Assembly (NCBI RefSeq): GCF_014873145.1
Contig: NZ_JADBEK010000001.1
Location: 4,402,001 to 4,466,000, forward strand
Source of the DNA: Nonomuraea angiospora
GTDB lineage: Bacteria > Actinomycetota > Actinomycetes > Streptosporangiales > Streptosporangiaceae
DNA: 64,000 nt
Direction: 5' to 3'
Each line of letters opens with the position of its first letter. Position 1 is the first letter of the stretch. Below the pieces are notes generated by a model, which had not been told where the DNA came from, ran no database searches, and worked only from the letters and a program-made list of their open reading frames with translations. Shown here one piece after another: positions 14,203-24,654 of this stretch. The translations under genes were made by a program, and so were the position numbers.

Positions 14203-15540
14203 ATGCATGAGGAACAGCTCTACCGCGCGGCGTTGAACGGCGAGACCGAGACCGTGGGCAAACTGCTCGCCGGCGGCGCCGACCCCAACAGCCCAGGTGA
14301 GGAGGGGCTGCCGCTGTGCGCGGCCGCCGCCTGGGACCGCGTGGAGGTGGCCGGCGCGCTCCTGACGGCCGGCGCCGACGTCAACGGCCGGGAGGAGGGC
14401 GGCTGGACGGCGCTGCACTGGGCCGCCTCCAACGGCCACGCCGCCACCGCCAAGGCGCTGATCGAGGCGGGCGCGGAGGTCGACGCGGCCAACGAGTCCG
14501 GCGACACCCCGCTCACGCTGGCCGTCCGGCGCGGCGCGCTGGGCGTGGTGCAGGTGCTGCTCGAAGCGGGCGCCGATCCCGAGAAGTACGACGGCGACGG
14601 CGACACGCCGCTCGAGATCGCCGCCTCCTGGGTGGGCGTGCACCTGGAGAGCGCGCTGCTCGACCAGATCGAGAAGGAGGGCTGGGAGTACGTCGTGGCC
14701 CGCCAGTACGCCAAGGACGGCACCGAGCTGGTCACGGTGGCCGGGCGCGCGGCCGACGGCTCGGAGAGCGAGCAGGTGCAGGCCCAGCGCGGCCACGCCG
14801 CCGTCGCGACCCTGCTGGAGGACGCGACGGGCACGTACACGCCGGTGGAGCAGCTCGTGGCGCGGGCCGTCGCGCACCGCGACATCGACGAGGACGCCGA
14901 GACCTGGTGGATCGTGGCCGACTCGCTGGGCCGGCGGGCGGACGACGAGACGTACGAGGCGCTGGCCCGGCTGTGCGGGAGCGAGGACGCCAGGGAGCGG
15001 GAGTTCGGGGTCGACGCGATCGCCCAGTTCGGGTTCGCGGAAGGGGAGAAGCCCTACCTCGACAGGACGCTGCCGCTGCTGCAGAAGATGGTCACCACGG
15101 AGGGCAACCCGCAGGTGCTGCGGTCGGTCCTGGCCGCGCTCGGGCACCAGGGGGACGAGCGCGCGCTGCCGTACGTGCTGGACATCATCGGGCGTCCCGG
15201 GCACAAGCGCACGATGACGGACGCGATCGCGCTGGCCGACGTGCTGCCGCCGGACCACGAGGAGGGGCTGGCGCTGCTGATCGCGATGACGGAGGACGAG
15301 GACACGGAGGTGCGCGACTGGGCCACCGCCGGGCTCGCCGGGCTGTCCGAGGACACGCCCCGCATCCGTGAGGCCCTGGCCGCCCGCCTGGCCGACGCCG
15401 ACCTGCGCACGGTGGCCGAGGCCACGCGCGGGCTGCTGACGCGGGGCGACGAGCGCGCGTCGCGGGGGGTGGAGCGGGTGCTGGCGGAGAGCGACGACGA
15501 GTACGAGCGGGACCTCGTCACCCAGCCCGTCACCGGCTGA
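14203..15540 (+). CDS. Ankyrin-repeat plus HEAT-repeat protein
   Basis: A 445-aa all-helical repeat protein with two types of solenoid. Residues ~1-140 contain four ankyrin repeats (for example GWTALHWAASNGHAATAKALIEAGAEVDA and GDTPLTLAVRRGALGVVQVLLEAGAD). Residues ~200-430 contain HEAT/PBS-lyase-like repeats (LRSVLAALGHQGDERALPYV, then EDTEVRDWATAGLAGLS). Between them lies a less regular linker with a Tyr-Val-Val segment. It has no signal peptide or membrane helix, so it is probably a cytoplasmic protein-protein interaction platform. Partners are unknown. It stands alone, divergent from the MGD-repeat gene. Confidence 0.85.
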   Translation: MHEEQLYRAALNGETETVGKLLAGGADPNSPGEEGLPLCAAAAWDRVEVAGALLTAGADVNGREEGGWTALHWAASNGHAATAKALIEAGAEVDAANESGDTPLTLAVRRGALGVVQVLLEAGADPEKYDGDGDTPLEIAASWVGVHLESALLDQIEKEGWEYVVARQYAKDGTELVTVAGRAADGSESEQVQAQRGHAAVATLLEDATGTYTPVEQLVARAVAHRDIDEDAETWWIVADSLGRRADDETYEALARLCGSEDAREREFGVDAIAQFGFAEGEKPYLDRTLPLLQKMVTTEGNPQVLRSVLAALGHQGDERALPYVLDIIGRPGHKRTMTDAIALADVLPPDHEEGLALLIAMTEDEDTEVRDWATAGLAGLSEDTPRIREALAARLADADLRTVAEATRGLLTRGDERASRGVERVLAESDDEYERDLVTQPVTG

Positions 15541-15570
15541 CCCGCACCCGCCCGCCGGACCGAGGAGCGC

Positions 15571-16146
15571 TCAGTCGCCGTTGAGCACGCGCGTCACCCA
15601 TTCCAGGGTGCCGGTGCGCAGGGCCTCCTCGGCCAGCCGCTTCCCGGTCGGGGTCGTCAGGGCGTCCAGGGAGCTGTCGATCCAGCCCTGGACGTTCTGG
15701 TGCCCCTGCTCCCGGTATTCGACCGCCTGGATGAGGCATTCCAGCTTGTCCGCGTCCCGGGCGCAGACGGCTTCGAGGCTGGCCTTCTCCTCGTACTCCC
15801 CCACCGCGTCGCCGACCATGTCCGCCACCTCGGCGGGCAGGCCGCGCATCTGGTCGGCGGTGACGTCCTCGTTGGAGGCCGCCTTGAGGTAGCGCTTGCC
15901 GATGTACGGGATGTCGGTGATGCGGGTCTCCTGGGTGTCGTGGAAGAGGCTCATGAACGCGGCCCGCTCCGGATTCGCGCCTTCGAGCCTCGCGATCACG
16001 CCGGCTATGACGGCCGCGCGGAACGAGTGCTCGGCGATGCTCTCCGGATCCCGTACGCCCGCCACCAGCCACCCGGTCCGCTTGTAGCGCTTGAGCAGCC
16101 CGAACTCGTACAGCAGCCCCGCCAGTCCTGTCACGTCGTCCATCAC
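15571..16146 (-). CDS. HD-domain phosphohydrolase (YfbR/HDDC2-like)
   Basis: A 191-aa metal-dependent HD hydrolase. The first His is in SIAEHSFRAAVIAGVIA (about residue 41), the HD pair is in MSLFHDTQETRITDIPYIGK (about residues 68-69), and a later Asp is in VCARDADKLECLIQAVEY. This pattern and length match 5'-deoxynucleotidase YfbR/HDDC2 proteins, which dephosphorylate deoxynucleoside monophosphates; the substrate here is not proven. GTG 16146 or ATG 16143 both sit behind the strong ribosome-binding site GGAGAGGAGGG. It converges with the ankyrin/HEAT gene 30 bp away. Confidence 0.85.
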   Translation of the reverse strand: MMDDVTGLAGLLYEFGLLKRYKRTGWLVAGVRDPESIAEHSFRAAVIAGVIARLEGANPERAAFMSLFHDTQETRITDIPYIGKRYLKAASNEDVTADQMRGLPAEVADMVGDAVGEYEEKASLEAVCARDADKLECLIQAVEYREQGHQNVQGWIDSSLDALTTPTGKRLAEEALRTGTLEWVTRVLNGD

Positions 16147-16169
16147 GGGAACCCTCCTCTCCTACGGCA

Positions 16170-16201
16170 AATGCCGTGGCCGTTTCGCCGGCCACGGCAT
16201 T
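16170..16201 (-). terminator. Perfect hairpin between two complement-strand genes
   Basis: AATGCCGTGGCCG (16170-16182) and CGGCCACGGCATT (16189-16201) form a 13-bp perfect stem around a 6-nt loop. It lies 46 bp after the stop of the 16248-16784 gene and likely terminates it before the HD gene. Confidence 0.7.
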
Positions 16202-16247
16202 CGTCATCGACCGTTCTCCGAAAACGGGAGCCGTTTCAGCTCACCGG

Positions 16248-16784
16248 TTAATTCTCGGGCCCGAAGATGTCCCGCCAGTCGTCCCCGTTGGGCCACCAGC
16301 TGCCGTCGTCCTGCGGCGTCTCGTCCTTGTCCTCGCGGTCCTCGAACTTGTCCTCGTCCTTGACCGGCGGCTTGACCGGCTCCTGCTTGACGGGAGGCCG
16401 GTGCACCACTGGCTCCTCGTGGCGGATCGGACGGTGGATGTGGGGACGCGGAGTGCGGATGCGGATGATCTCCTCGTCGTTGTCGCGGTGGTGGCGGCGA
16501 CCGCCCCAGCCACCACCCCAGCCCCACGGGCCGCACCAGGGGCGCCAGCATCCTCCCCCACCCCATCCGCGACGTCCGCAGTGCTTCCCACAGAGCGGCG
16601 GCTTCTCGCCCGAGAAGACTCCGACGCCCGCCTGGACGGCCGCGCTGCTGGGCACCGCGCTCGCCGCGGCCGCCAGGCCCGTGGGAAGAAGCAGGGAGCC
16701 GACGATGGCGCCGGCCAGCGTTAGTGTCGCGGCCCGCCCATGGCGTGGCGTCCGCGATTGCCGACTTTCAGTGTTCACGTGCAT
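16248..16784 (-). CDS. Secreted Gly/Trp/Cys-rich then charged protein, function unknown
   Basis: A 178-aa protein. The N-terminus is a signal peptide: Arg-rich start, then ATLTLAGAIVGSLLLPTGLAAAASA. The mature part begins with a glycine/tryptophan/cysteine segment (PPLCGKHCGRRGWGGGG, then CWRPWCGPWGWGGGWGG) holding four cysteines, then His/Arg-rich RRHHRDND, a Pro/Val/Lys-rich stretch (VVHRPPVKQEPVKPPVKDE) and an acidic tail ending in WWPNGDDWRDIFGPEN. This looks like a disordered extracellular or wall-associated protein, possibly metal-binding. I do not recognise a family. A perfect hairpin follows the gene. Confidence 0.7.
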   Translation of the reverse strand: MHVNTESRQSRTPRHGRAATLTLAGAIVGSLLLPTGLAAAASAVPSSAAVQAGVGVFSGEKPPLCGKHCGRRGWGGGGCWRPWCGPWGWGGGWGGRRHHRDNDEEIIRIRTPRPHIHRPIRHEEPVVHRPPVKQEPVKPPVKDEDKFEDREDKDETPQDDGSWWPNGDDWRDIFGPEN

Positions 16785-17019
16785 TCGTTTCCGTTCATGG
16801 GTAGATCGGCCCGAAATCCAGCACCCACTATCTCCGCAGGCACTCAGACAGGGGCAGACGTACCCATGTGAATATTCTCGCCTAACTCCGTAAACCCAAA
16901 TAACCTGTCAAAACCCGGCGGGCTTATTAAACGATGGTTTTGCGCTCACTTAAAGGGCCTCGCGCTATATCCCAGGGCATTTCCCGCCCAATTCCCCCAG
17001 AAATGGACAGGACCGCCAA

Positions 17020-17910
17020 TCAGGGACCGGAGAGCGCCGGGGCCGCGGTCAGGACGTCCCTGGCCAGCGCCAGGTCACCGGCCAGCTCGGCGGGGAACTC
17101 GGCGGGCTCTCCCCTGCCGCCCAGCAGGAAGCAGAACGCGACCACGTCCGCCGTGATGTGGGCGTCCGGCGTGCCGGGCCGGGCGTCCTCCACGCCCAGC
17201 GGCACCTGCCACTCGCCCCCGCCCGCGCCCGTCAGCGTGAGGTGGAGGGTGCGGCCGGAGCCGTCCATGCCCGACAGGAGCATCGTCCAGGGCAGCAGGC
17301 GCGCGCACAGGTCGGCGGTCGGGTGGATGTGGTCGGGGACGGGGTCGGGCAGGCGCAGCCGGGCGGTCCGGGCGGCGTCGGCCGTGTGGATCCAGGTCTC
17401 CAGGCACCGCGCCAGGAGGTGGTCGCGCACCGGGACCTCCATGCCGTCCATGGTGGCCGGGGTCGTGGGCGGCAGGTCGGCCAGGTGGCGGCAGAGCGCG
17501 TCGGCCTGGGCCCGCCAGTCCCTTCTCGTCTGCTCGGGGCTGCGGGCGCGCTCGTACGCCTGCACGTCGCTCGTACGTCCCATCGAGTCGGTCGCGCCCA
17601 GGGGCGGCCCCAGCACGGGAGCGCCGACGGCGGCGGCCAGCAGGCCGTCCTTGGCGGCCAGGTGGGCGACGAGCTCCTGGAGGGTCCAGCCCTCGACGAT
17701 CACGCGCGACCAGTCGTCGTCCACGGCCGAGGTCAGCAGCGCGTCCATCGCGGCCACCCGGCCCGCGTACGGCTGCGCCCAGGCCGCGGTGGGGGCCGCG
17801 GGCCTGCGCCGGGCCCTGGCCCCGGCCAGGAGCTGGGGCCGCAACGAGCGGGCCGGCACCTGCGGGTCCTCCATCATCGCGTCCAGATAGAGGCGCTCGA
17901 CGGGGTCCAT
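17020..17910 (-). CDS. Mycothiol-dependent maleylpyruvate isomerase-family protein, partner of an ECF sigma factor
   Basis: A 296-aa MDMPI/DinB-like protein. Metal-site histidines are in WTLQELVAHLAAKDG (about residue 83) and CLETWIHTADAARTA (about residue 175). The C-terminal half (LHLTLTGAGGGEWQVPLG, then ITADVVAFCFLLGGRG) is the MDMPI C-domain. Its ATG overlaps the sigma-factor stop in TAATG, so the two are translationally coupled. In actinobacteria such proteins often accompany ECF sigma factors and are suspected regulators; a zinc-finger segment is absent here. I infer a regulatory or sensor role linked to thiol metabolism, but enzyme activity on a small molecule is equally possible. Confidence 0.8.
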   Translation of the reverse strand: MDPVERLYLDAMMEDPQVPARSLRPQLLAGARARRRPAAPTAAWAQPYAGRVAAMDALLTSAVDDDWSRVIVEGWTLQELVAHLAAKDGLLAAAVGAPVLGPPLGATDSMGRTSDVQAYERARSPEQTRRDWRAQADALCRHLADLPPTTPATMDGMEVPVRDHLLARCLETWIHTADAARTARLRLPDPVPDHIHPTADLCARLLPWTMLLSGMDGSGRTLHLTLTGAGGGEWQVPLGVEDARPGTPDAHITADVVAFCFLLGGRGEPAEFPAELAGDLALARDVLTAAPALSGP

Positions 17911-18470
17911 TACACCTCTTCCTCCGCAAGCGCGTCCGCCAGGCGTCTCAGCGCCAGCCGGATGCGCGATTTGGCCGTGCCCTCGGGCACGCCCAATTCC
18001 TCGCTCACCTGCCGATAGGTCCTGCCGCCGAAGTAGGCGAGCTCCACCGCCTCCCGGAGGCCGTCGGGCAGCGAGGTCACCGCCTGCCGCACCCGTTTGG
18101 CCTCGTCCGAGGCCAGGACCGTGTCCTCCAGTCTGTCAGGTTCGCGCTCGAACAGCCTGGGTCCGAGCGCCGACACGCGCCGCCGCTCCTCGGCGCGCAC
18201 GTGGTCGACCGCGCGGCGGTGCGCGATCGTCGCGAGCCAGGCGCGTAAGGTGCCGCGTTCCGGGTCGTAGGCCAGGGGGCGCTCCCAGAAGACCAGGAAC
18301 ACCTCCTGGGTGATGTCCTCGGCGATCACCCGGTCCCTGGTGACCCGCAGCGCGAGCCCGAAGATCAGCGAGGAGAGCCGGTCGTAGACCTCGCCCAGCG
18401 CGGACTCATCGCCGCCGACCACCCGCTGGTGCAGCAGGCGGTCGTCGTACGGTGCCTCCACTGGCACCAC
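17910..18470 (-). CDS. ECF RNA polymerase sigma factor
   Basis: A 186-aa sigma factor. Region 2: LHQRVVGGDESALGEVYDRL, then RVIAEDITQEVFLVFWERP. Region 4: LPDGLREAVELAYFGGRTYRQVSEELGVPEGTAKSRIRLALRRL. The start is taken as GTG 18470 (VVPVEAPYDD), with GGGAG 6 nt upstream; the frame stays open to 19190 but that part lies across the OsmC gene and is not protein-like. The downstream MDMPI-family gene is coupled through TAATG, and OsmC is divergent 148 bp away, suggesting a thiol/peroxide-related regulon. The ITQEVFLVFWE segment resembles SigK/SigJ-like group factors. Confidence 0.9.
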   Translation of the reverse strand: MVPVEAPYDDRLLHQRVVGGDESALGEVYDRLSSLIFGLALRVTRDRVIAEDITQEVFLVFWERPLAYDPERGTLRAWLATIAHRRAVDHVRAEERRRVSALGPRLFEREPDRLEDTVLASDEAKRVRQAVTSLPDGLREAVELAYFGGRTYRQVSEELGVPEGTAKSRIRLALRRLADALAEEEV

Positions 18471-18618
18471 GCTCCCGTGTAATCCGGACCAGAAGGCGGC
18501 GGGGGCGCCGCGACCCGAGCATGTCATTATTCGCCGGAAAAGTAGAGCCGGATGACCGGAGGCGGGGACTTCGCCGGCTCGCGATAAGGTCGGAGGACCA
18601 ATACGGAGGGAGCACGTC

Positions 18619-19044
18619 ATGGCCACCACTCGCACCGCCACCACCCAGTGGAAGGGCGCCCTGATCGACGGTTCGGGCACCGTGTCGCTCGACACCTCGG
18701 GCGTGGGCACGTTCGAGGTCACCTGGGCGTCCAGGTCCCAGGAGGCCGGCGGCAAGACCTCCCCGGAGGAGCTCATCGCGGCCGCCCACTCCTCCTGCTT
18801 CTCGATGGCGCTCTCGCACGGGCTGGCCGGCGCCGGCACCCCGCCGGAGTCGCTGGAGACCAGCGCCGACGTGACGTTCCAGCCGGGTGAGGGCATCACG
18901 GGCATCGTGCTCACGGTGAAGGGCCGCGTCCCCGGCATCTCGGCCGAGCAGTTCCAGGAGGCCGCCGCGACGGCCAAGGCCAACTGCCCGGTGAGCAAGG
19001 CCCTGACGGGCACCACGATCACGCTCGACGCCGAGCTGCTCTGA
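18619..19044 (+). CDS. OsmC-family peroxiredoxin
   Basis: A 141-aa OsmC/Ohr-family thiol peroxidase, expected to reduce organic hydroperoxides in the cytoplasm. Both redox cysteines are present: AAHSSCFSMALSHGL (about residue 59) and ATAKANCPVSKALTGT (about residue 125). Further signatures are NH2-terminal TATTQWKGALIDGSG and GKTSPEELIAAAH. The upstream ribosome-binding site is GGAGG (CGGAGGGAGCACGTC before ATG 18619). It is divergent from the ECF sigma/MDMPI pair, which may control it (inference). Confidence 0.93.
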   Translation: MATTRTATTQWKGALIDGSGTVSLDTSGVGTFEVTWASRSQEAGGKTSPEELIAAAHSSCFSMALSHGLAGAGTPPESLETSADVTFQPGEGITGIVLTVKGRVPGISAEQFQEAAATAKANCPVSKALTGTTITLDAELL

Positions 19045-19156
19045 CGGTCGCCGCGACCTGCCCGGCCCGGGAGCCGGGCACGTGGAGACCCTGGTAGGGA
19101 GGGCGATCGGCGCATTGAGCGACCAAGAGCGGGTTCGCGTGCGACAATTGGGCCAC

Positions 19157-21277
<2,121 letters not shown>

Positions 21278-21767
21278 GCAGCATCAGCGCGAACGTCGCC
21301 ACCCCCGCCAGGCCGTGCAGCGTCACCGCCAGCACCGGGAACCCGCGCCCGCCCGTCTTGTGCCGCCCGGCCCCGAGCCAGCGCGTGGACATCGTGAACC
21401 CCAGCAGCGCGGCCACCGCCAGCCCCGCGAACGCGGCCCACGCCAGTACCCTGCTCCCCGTGAACAGCCCGGCCACCCAGCACACCAGCGCCGACACGGC
21501 CAGCGTCGGGTGGGAGAACACCAGCGCGGCCGGGAAGCGGGTGACCTTGGCCCGGCGCAGCCCGTCGCCGGAGAGCCAGAAGTAGAGCAGGTACACCCCG
21601 GCCAGCGCGGCGACCGCCCATGCGACAGCAGTGATCAGACCCACAGGGCCTCCCCTCCCCGATCCCCTTCCGCCACGTAAGCACGTGACCGCCTGTGTGT
21701 CCCTGGATACACAAAAGTGCTATACGCCCCATATCCCGAAATGCCCGCTCACATCTGCTAGCTTTAC

Positions 21768-21800
21768 CTTTCCGGCCGGAGGTTGCTCCCGGCCGGAAAG
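21768..21800 (+). promoter_or_regulatory. Perfect hairpin sequestering the ribosome-binding site of the GNAT gene
   Basis: CTTTCCGGCCGG (21768-21779) and CCGGCCGGAAAG (21789-21800) pair over 12 bp around a 9-nt loop. The 3' arm contains the only Shine-Dalgarno-like element (GGAAAG) 7 nt before ATG 21808. Folded, it would hide the ribosome-binding site. It could alternatively be a protein operator. Confidence 0.6.
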
Positions 21801-21807
21801 TGCTTGT

Positions 21808-22305
21808 ATGACCATTTCTCTGGCAACCGTGCGGCCCGTGAGCGCCGCGGACCGCCCCACCGTCGAACGCCTCTGGCTCATGTTCCGCCACGACATGGCG
21901 GAGTTCCAGGGCGGCCTGCCCAGCGCTGACGCCACCTATCACAGCGACCGGCTGCGCGCGGCGTTCGAGGACGACGACTGGGCGGCCTACCTGTTCACCA
22001 GCGATGACCGCCCCGTCGGGTTCTCCTTCGTGCGCGCGCTGTCCGGCCCGGCGCGCGTGCTGAACAGCTTCTTCGTCGTACGCGGCGCACGCCGGTCCGG
22101 GATCGGGATCAAAGCCGTGCGGGAAGTGATCCTCCGGCACCCCGGCCCCTGGAAGATCGCCTTCCAGGACTCGAACACGGGGGCCGTCGCGTTCTGGCGG
22201 CGCGTCGCCACCGAGATCGCCGGTGACGCGTGGACGGAGGAGCGCCTGCCCGTGTCGAACCGGCCCGACGTTCCCCCGGACGTGTGGATCTCCTTCACCG
22301 CCTGA
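21808..22305 (+). CDS. GNAT-family N-acetyltransferase
   Basis: A 165-aa GNAT fold protein expected to transfer an acetyl group from acetyl-CoA to an amine. Core strands and the acetyl-CoA-binding helix are seen in YLFTSDDRPVGFSFVRAL, then VLNSFFVVRGARRSGIGIKAVREVIL (Q/RxxGxG/A-like RRSGIG) and WKIAFQDSNTGAVAFWRRVATEI. The substrate is unknown. ATG 21808 is chosen since the upstream part of the frame crosses a hairpin. The start lies 7 nt after a perfect 12-bp inverted repeat containing the ribosome-binding site, suggesting translational control. A 15-bp terminator stem follows. Confidence 0.88.
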   Translation: MTISLATVRPVSAADRPTVERLWLMFRHDMAEFQGGLPSADATYHSDRLRAAFEDDDWAAYLFTSDDRPVGFSFVRALSGPARVLNSFFVVRGARRSGIGIKAVREVILRHPGPWKIAFQDSNTGAVAFWRRVATEIAGDAWTEERLPVSNRPDVPPDVWISFTA

Positions 22306-22317
22306 CCAGCTCACCGA

Positions 22318-22352
22318 CCGGGCGGGGCACGTGACGGACGTGCCCCGCCCGG
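22318..22352 (+). terminator. Intrinsic-type terminator after the GNAT gene
   Basis: A perfect 15-bp stem: arm 22318-22332 (CCGGGCGGGGCACGT) with its exact complement at 22338-22352, around the loop GACGG. No T-tract follows. Confidence 0.8.
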
Positions 22353-22404
22353 GCGAGAGCTCCCGTGTGGGCCAACTGTCGGTGGGGTGTGCCAAGGTAG
22401 AGGA

Positions 22405-23139
22405 GTGCGGCGCATCTATCCCGACATACAGGACAACCCGGACATCGTGCAGGCGTACGCCTACCCCGAGGGGCGGCCGTGGCTGCGGCTCAACATGGTG
22501 GCCAGCGCCGACGGCGCGGCGTGGCTGAAGGGCCGCTCGGGCGGGCTGTCGAGCGCGGGCGACAAGCGGATCTTCCAGACCCTGCGCGGCCTGTCCGACG
22601 TCGTCCTCGCGGGCGCCGCGACCGTGCGCAAGGAGGGATACGGCCCGGTCCCCCCGCGTGACTCGTGGGACGAGATCCGCGTGGGCAGGCCGAAGGTGCC
22701 GCCCATCGCGGTCATCACCCGCAGCCTGGACTTCGACCTCGACGGCGAGCTGTTCACCGAGGCCCCCAGCCGGACGATCGTGATCACCTGCGAGGCCGCC
22801 CCGCTCGAGCGGCGCAAGGCGGCGGCCAGGCACGCCGACGTCATCGTGGCCGGGGCCGAGAGCGTCGACCTGGCGCCGGCCATCACGGAGCTGCACGCGC
22901 GCGGGCTCACCAGGATCCTGTGCGAGGGCGGCCCCAGGATCAACGCCCAGCTCTCGGCGCAGGACCTGGTCGACGAGCTGTGCCTGTCGATCAGCCCGCT
23001 GCTGCTGGGGGGCGGCGCGGCGCGCATACTCAACGGCGAGCCCTCGGAGGTCTCGCTGCGCCTCAGCCACGTGCTGGAAGAGGAGGGGGTCCTCTTCTGC
23101 AAATACGACAGGGAGCAGAGCCATGACCGAGCCGACTGA
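22405..23139 (+). CDS. Pyrimidine reductase-family protein (RibD C-terminal-like)
   Basis: A 244-aa protein with the RibD-C/dihydrofolate reductase-like fold: LRLNMVASADGAAWLKGRSGGLSSAGDKRIFQTLRGLSDVVLAGAAT at the N-terminus, and LTRILCEGGPRINAQLSAQDLVDELCLSISPLLLGGGA toward the end, the NADPH-site and EGGP motifs. Such actinobacterial proteins are annotated as pyrimidine reductases related to riboflavin synthesis but usually sit outside rib operons. GTG 22405 (VRRIYPDIQDN) is preferred, with AAGGT about 6 nt upstream. It overlaps the following DNA ligase gene by 17 nt, implying coupled expression. Confidence 0.85.
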   Translation: MRRIYPDIQDNPDIVQAYAYPEGRPWLRLNMVASADGAAWLKGRSGGLSSAGDKRIFQTLRGLSDVVLAGAATVRKEGYGPVPPRDSWDEIRVGRPKVPPIAVITRSLDFDLDGELFTEAPSRTIVITCEAAPLERRKAAARHADVIVAGAESVDLAPAITELHARGLTRILCEGGPRINAQLSAQDLVDELCLSISPLLLGGGAARILNGEPSEVSLRLSHVLEEEGVLFCKYDREQSHDRAD

Positions 23140-24280
23140 GCCGACCGCGCTCGCGGAGCCCGCCGAAGAGCAGCCGGTGCCCAATCTGCCGGTGCGCCCG
23201 CCGGTGCCGCCCATGCTGGCCAAGCCGGTCAAGGCCATGCCCAAGCAGAACGGCTCGCTGTTCTACGAGCCGAAGTGGGACGGTTTCCGGTGCATCGTGT
23301 TCCGCGACGGCGACGAGGTCTATCTGGGCAGCCGCAACGAGCGGCCGTTCACGCGCTATTTCCCGGAGCTGGTCGAGGCCGTCAGGGCGGAGCTGCCGGA
23401 CAAGTGCGTGGTGGACGGCGAGATCGTGCTGCCGAGGGGGTCGCAGCTCGACTTCGACGCGCTGCAGCAGCGCATCCATCCGGCGGCCTCGCGGGTGAAG
23501 CTGCTGTCGGAGCAGACGCCGGCCCAGTTCATCGCGTTCGACCTGCTGGCGCTGGGCGACGAGTCGCTGATGGAGACGCCGTTCTCGGAGCGCCGCGCGC
23601 GACTTGAGGGGATATTTTCGGAAAAGGGCGAGTCCATTCGGCTGACCCCGGTCACGACCAGCGACGAGCAGGCGGCCGAGTGGTTCGAGACGTTCGAGGG
23701 CGCGGGGCTCGACGGCATCATCGTCAAGCCGGGCGACCAGCCGTACATCCCGGACAAGCGCACGATGTTCAAGGTCAAGCACGAGCGCACGGCCGACGTG
23801 GTGATCTGCGGCTACCGCGAGCACAAGACGGGCCCGATCGTGGGGTCGCTGCTGCTCGGCCTCTACGGCGACGACGGCCGGCTGCACCACGTGGGCGTGG
23901 CGGCCTCGTTCCCGATGGCGCGCAGGGCCGAGCTGGTCGAGGAGATCAAGCCGTACCTCGCGGAGCTGAGCGAGCACCCCTGGGGCCACTGGGCCGAGCA
24001 GGCGGCGGCCAACGTCGGCCAGCCGGCCGCCGGGCCCGCCACGGGCGGGCAGCGGGTGCCCGGCGCGGTGTCGCGGTGGAACGCCAAGAAGGACCTGTCG
24101 TTCATCCCGCTCAGGCCGGAGCTGGTGATCGAGGTGGCCTACGACCAGATGGAGGGCGACCGGTTCCGGCACACCGCCCAGTGGCGGCGGTGGCGGCCCG
24201 ACCGCACGCCGGAGTCATGCACGTACGAGCAGCTCGAACGTCCCGTGAGTTACAACCTGGACGACATCCTTGCCCGGTAG
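23123..24280 (+). CDS. ATP-dependent DNA ligase (LigC type)
   Basis: A 385-aa ATP-dependent ligase that seals nicks through a lysyl-AMP intermediate. The nucleotidyl-transfer Lys is in FYEPKWDGFRCIVF (motif I, KWDG, about residue 51). Motif III is IAFDLLALGDESL, motif IV GLDGIIVKPGDQPY and motif V MFKVKHERTADVVI. The OB-fold C-terminus contains LRPELVIEVAYDQMEGDRFRHTAQWRRWRPDR (motif VI). Length and lack of extra domains match mycobacterial LigC rather than LigB or LigD. The first ~30 residues are acidic and Pro-rich and not conserved. A stand-alone NHEJ polymerase domain lies at 36.4 kb, so end-joining factors are scattered. Overlaps the reductase gene upstream. Confidence 0.93.
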   Translation: MTEPTEPTALAEPAEEQPVPNLPVRPPVPPMLAKPVKAMPKQNGSLFYEPKWDGFRCIVFRDGDEVYLGSRNERPFTRYFPELVEAVRAELPDKCVVDGEIVLPRGSQLDFDALQQRIHPAASRVKLLSEQTPAQFIAFDLLALGDESLMETPFSERRARLEGIFSEKGESIRLTPVTTSDEQAAEWFETFEGAGLDGIIVKPGDQPYIPDKRTMFKVKHERTADVVICGYREHKTGPIVGSLLLGLYGDDGRLHHVGVAASFPMARRAELVEEIKPYLAELSEHPWGHWAEQAAANVGQPAAGPATGGQRVPGAVSRWNAKKDLSFIPLRPELVIEVAYDQMEGDRFRHTAQWRRWRPDRTPESCTYEQLERPVSYNLDDILAR

Positions 24281-24306
24281 CCACGCGACCCGTTATATCT
24301 CGACAT

Positions 24307-24654
24307 ATGAGTACAGGGGATGAGTTAAAGGCAACCGTGTCCGCCCGCCGTGACCTCGGGCCGGAGTTCGAGGACGCCCTGGTCGAGTCGTTCCTCGACA
24401 AGATGGGGCAAGAGGTCGACCGGCGGGTGGACGAGCGCATCGCCCAGCGGGCGTCGAAGGCACCCGCACGCGACCGGGCGCCCGACGGGCAGCGGCTCGC
24501 CCTGGCGATCGTCTCGGTCTGCCTCGGCACCGTCTCCACCCTCCTGCTGGTCCTGCTGGGGAACAAGGCTGCCTATCTGGTGCCGATCTGGGGCGGCCTG
24601 ATCATCATCAACGCGATCTTCAACTCGGGGAGGTCGAGCGGCAAGAGCGGCTGA
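24307..24654 (+). CDS. Small membrane protein, unknown function
   Basis: A 115-aa protein. Residues 1-60 are charged and helical (SARRDLGPEFEDALVESFLDKMGQEVDRRVDERIAQRA), followed by two close membrane helices (LALAIVSVCLGTVSTLLLVLLG and AAYLVPIWGGLIIINAIFN) and a short Ser/Gly/Arg tail. The layout, cytoplasmic coil plus a hairpin of two helices, is common in actinobacterial small membrane proteins often found near other single genes. ATG 24307 lies 26 bp after the ligase stop. The 3' end overlaps the convergent monooxygenase by 35 bp. Confidence 0.75.
   Translation: MSTGDELKATVSARRDLGPEFEDALVESFLDKMGQEVDRRVDERIAQRASKAPARDRAPDGQRLALAIVSVCLGTVSTLLLVLLGNKAAYLVPIWGGLIIINAIFNSGRSSGKSG

Noticed and set aside
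13291..15258. A 655-codon complement frame joining the MGD-repeat protein to upstream sequence
   Set aside because: The upstream part is antisense to the ankyrin/HEAT gene. ATG 14034 starts the DUF1707 domain directly.
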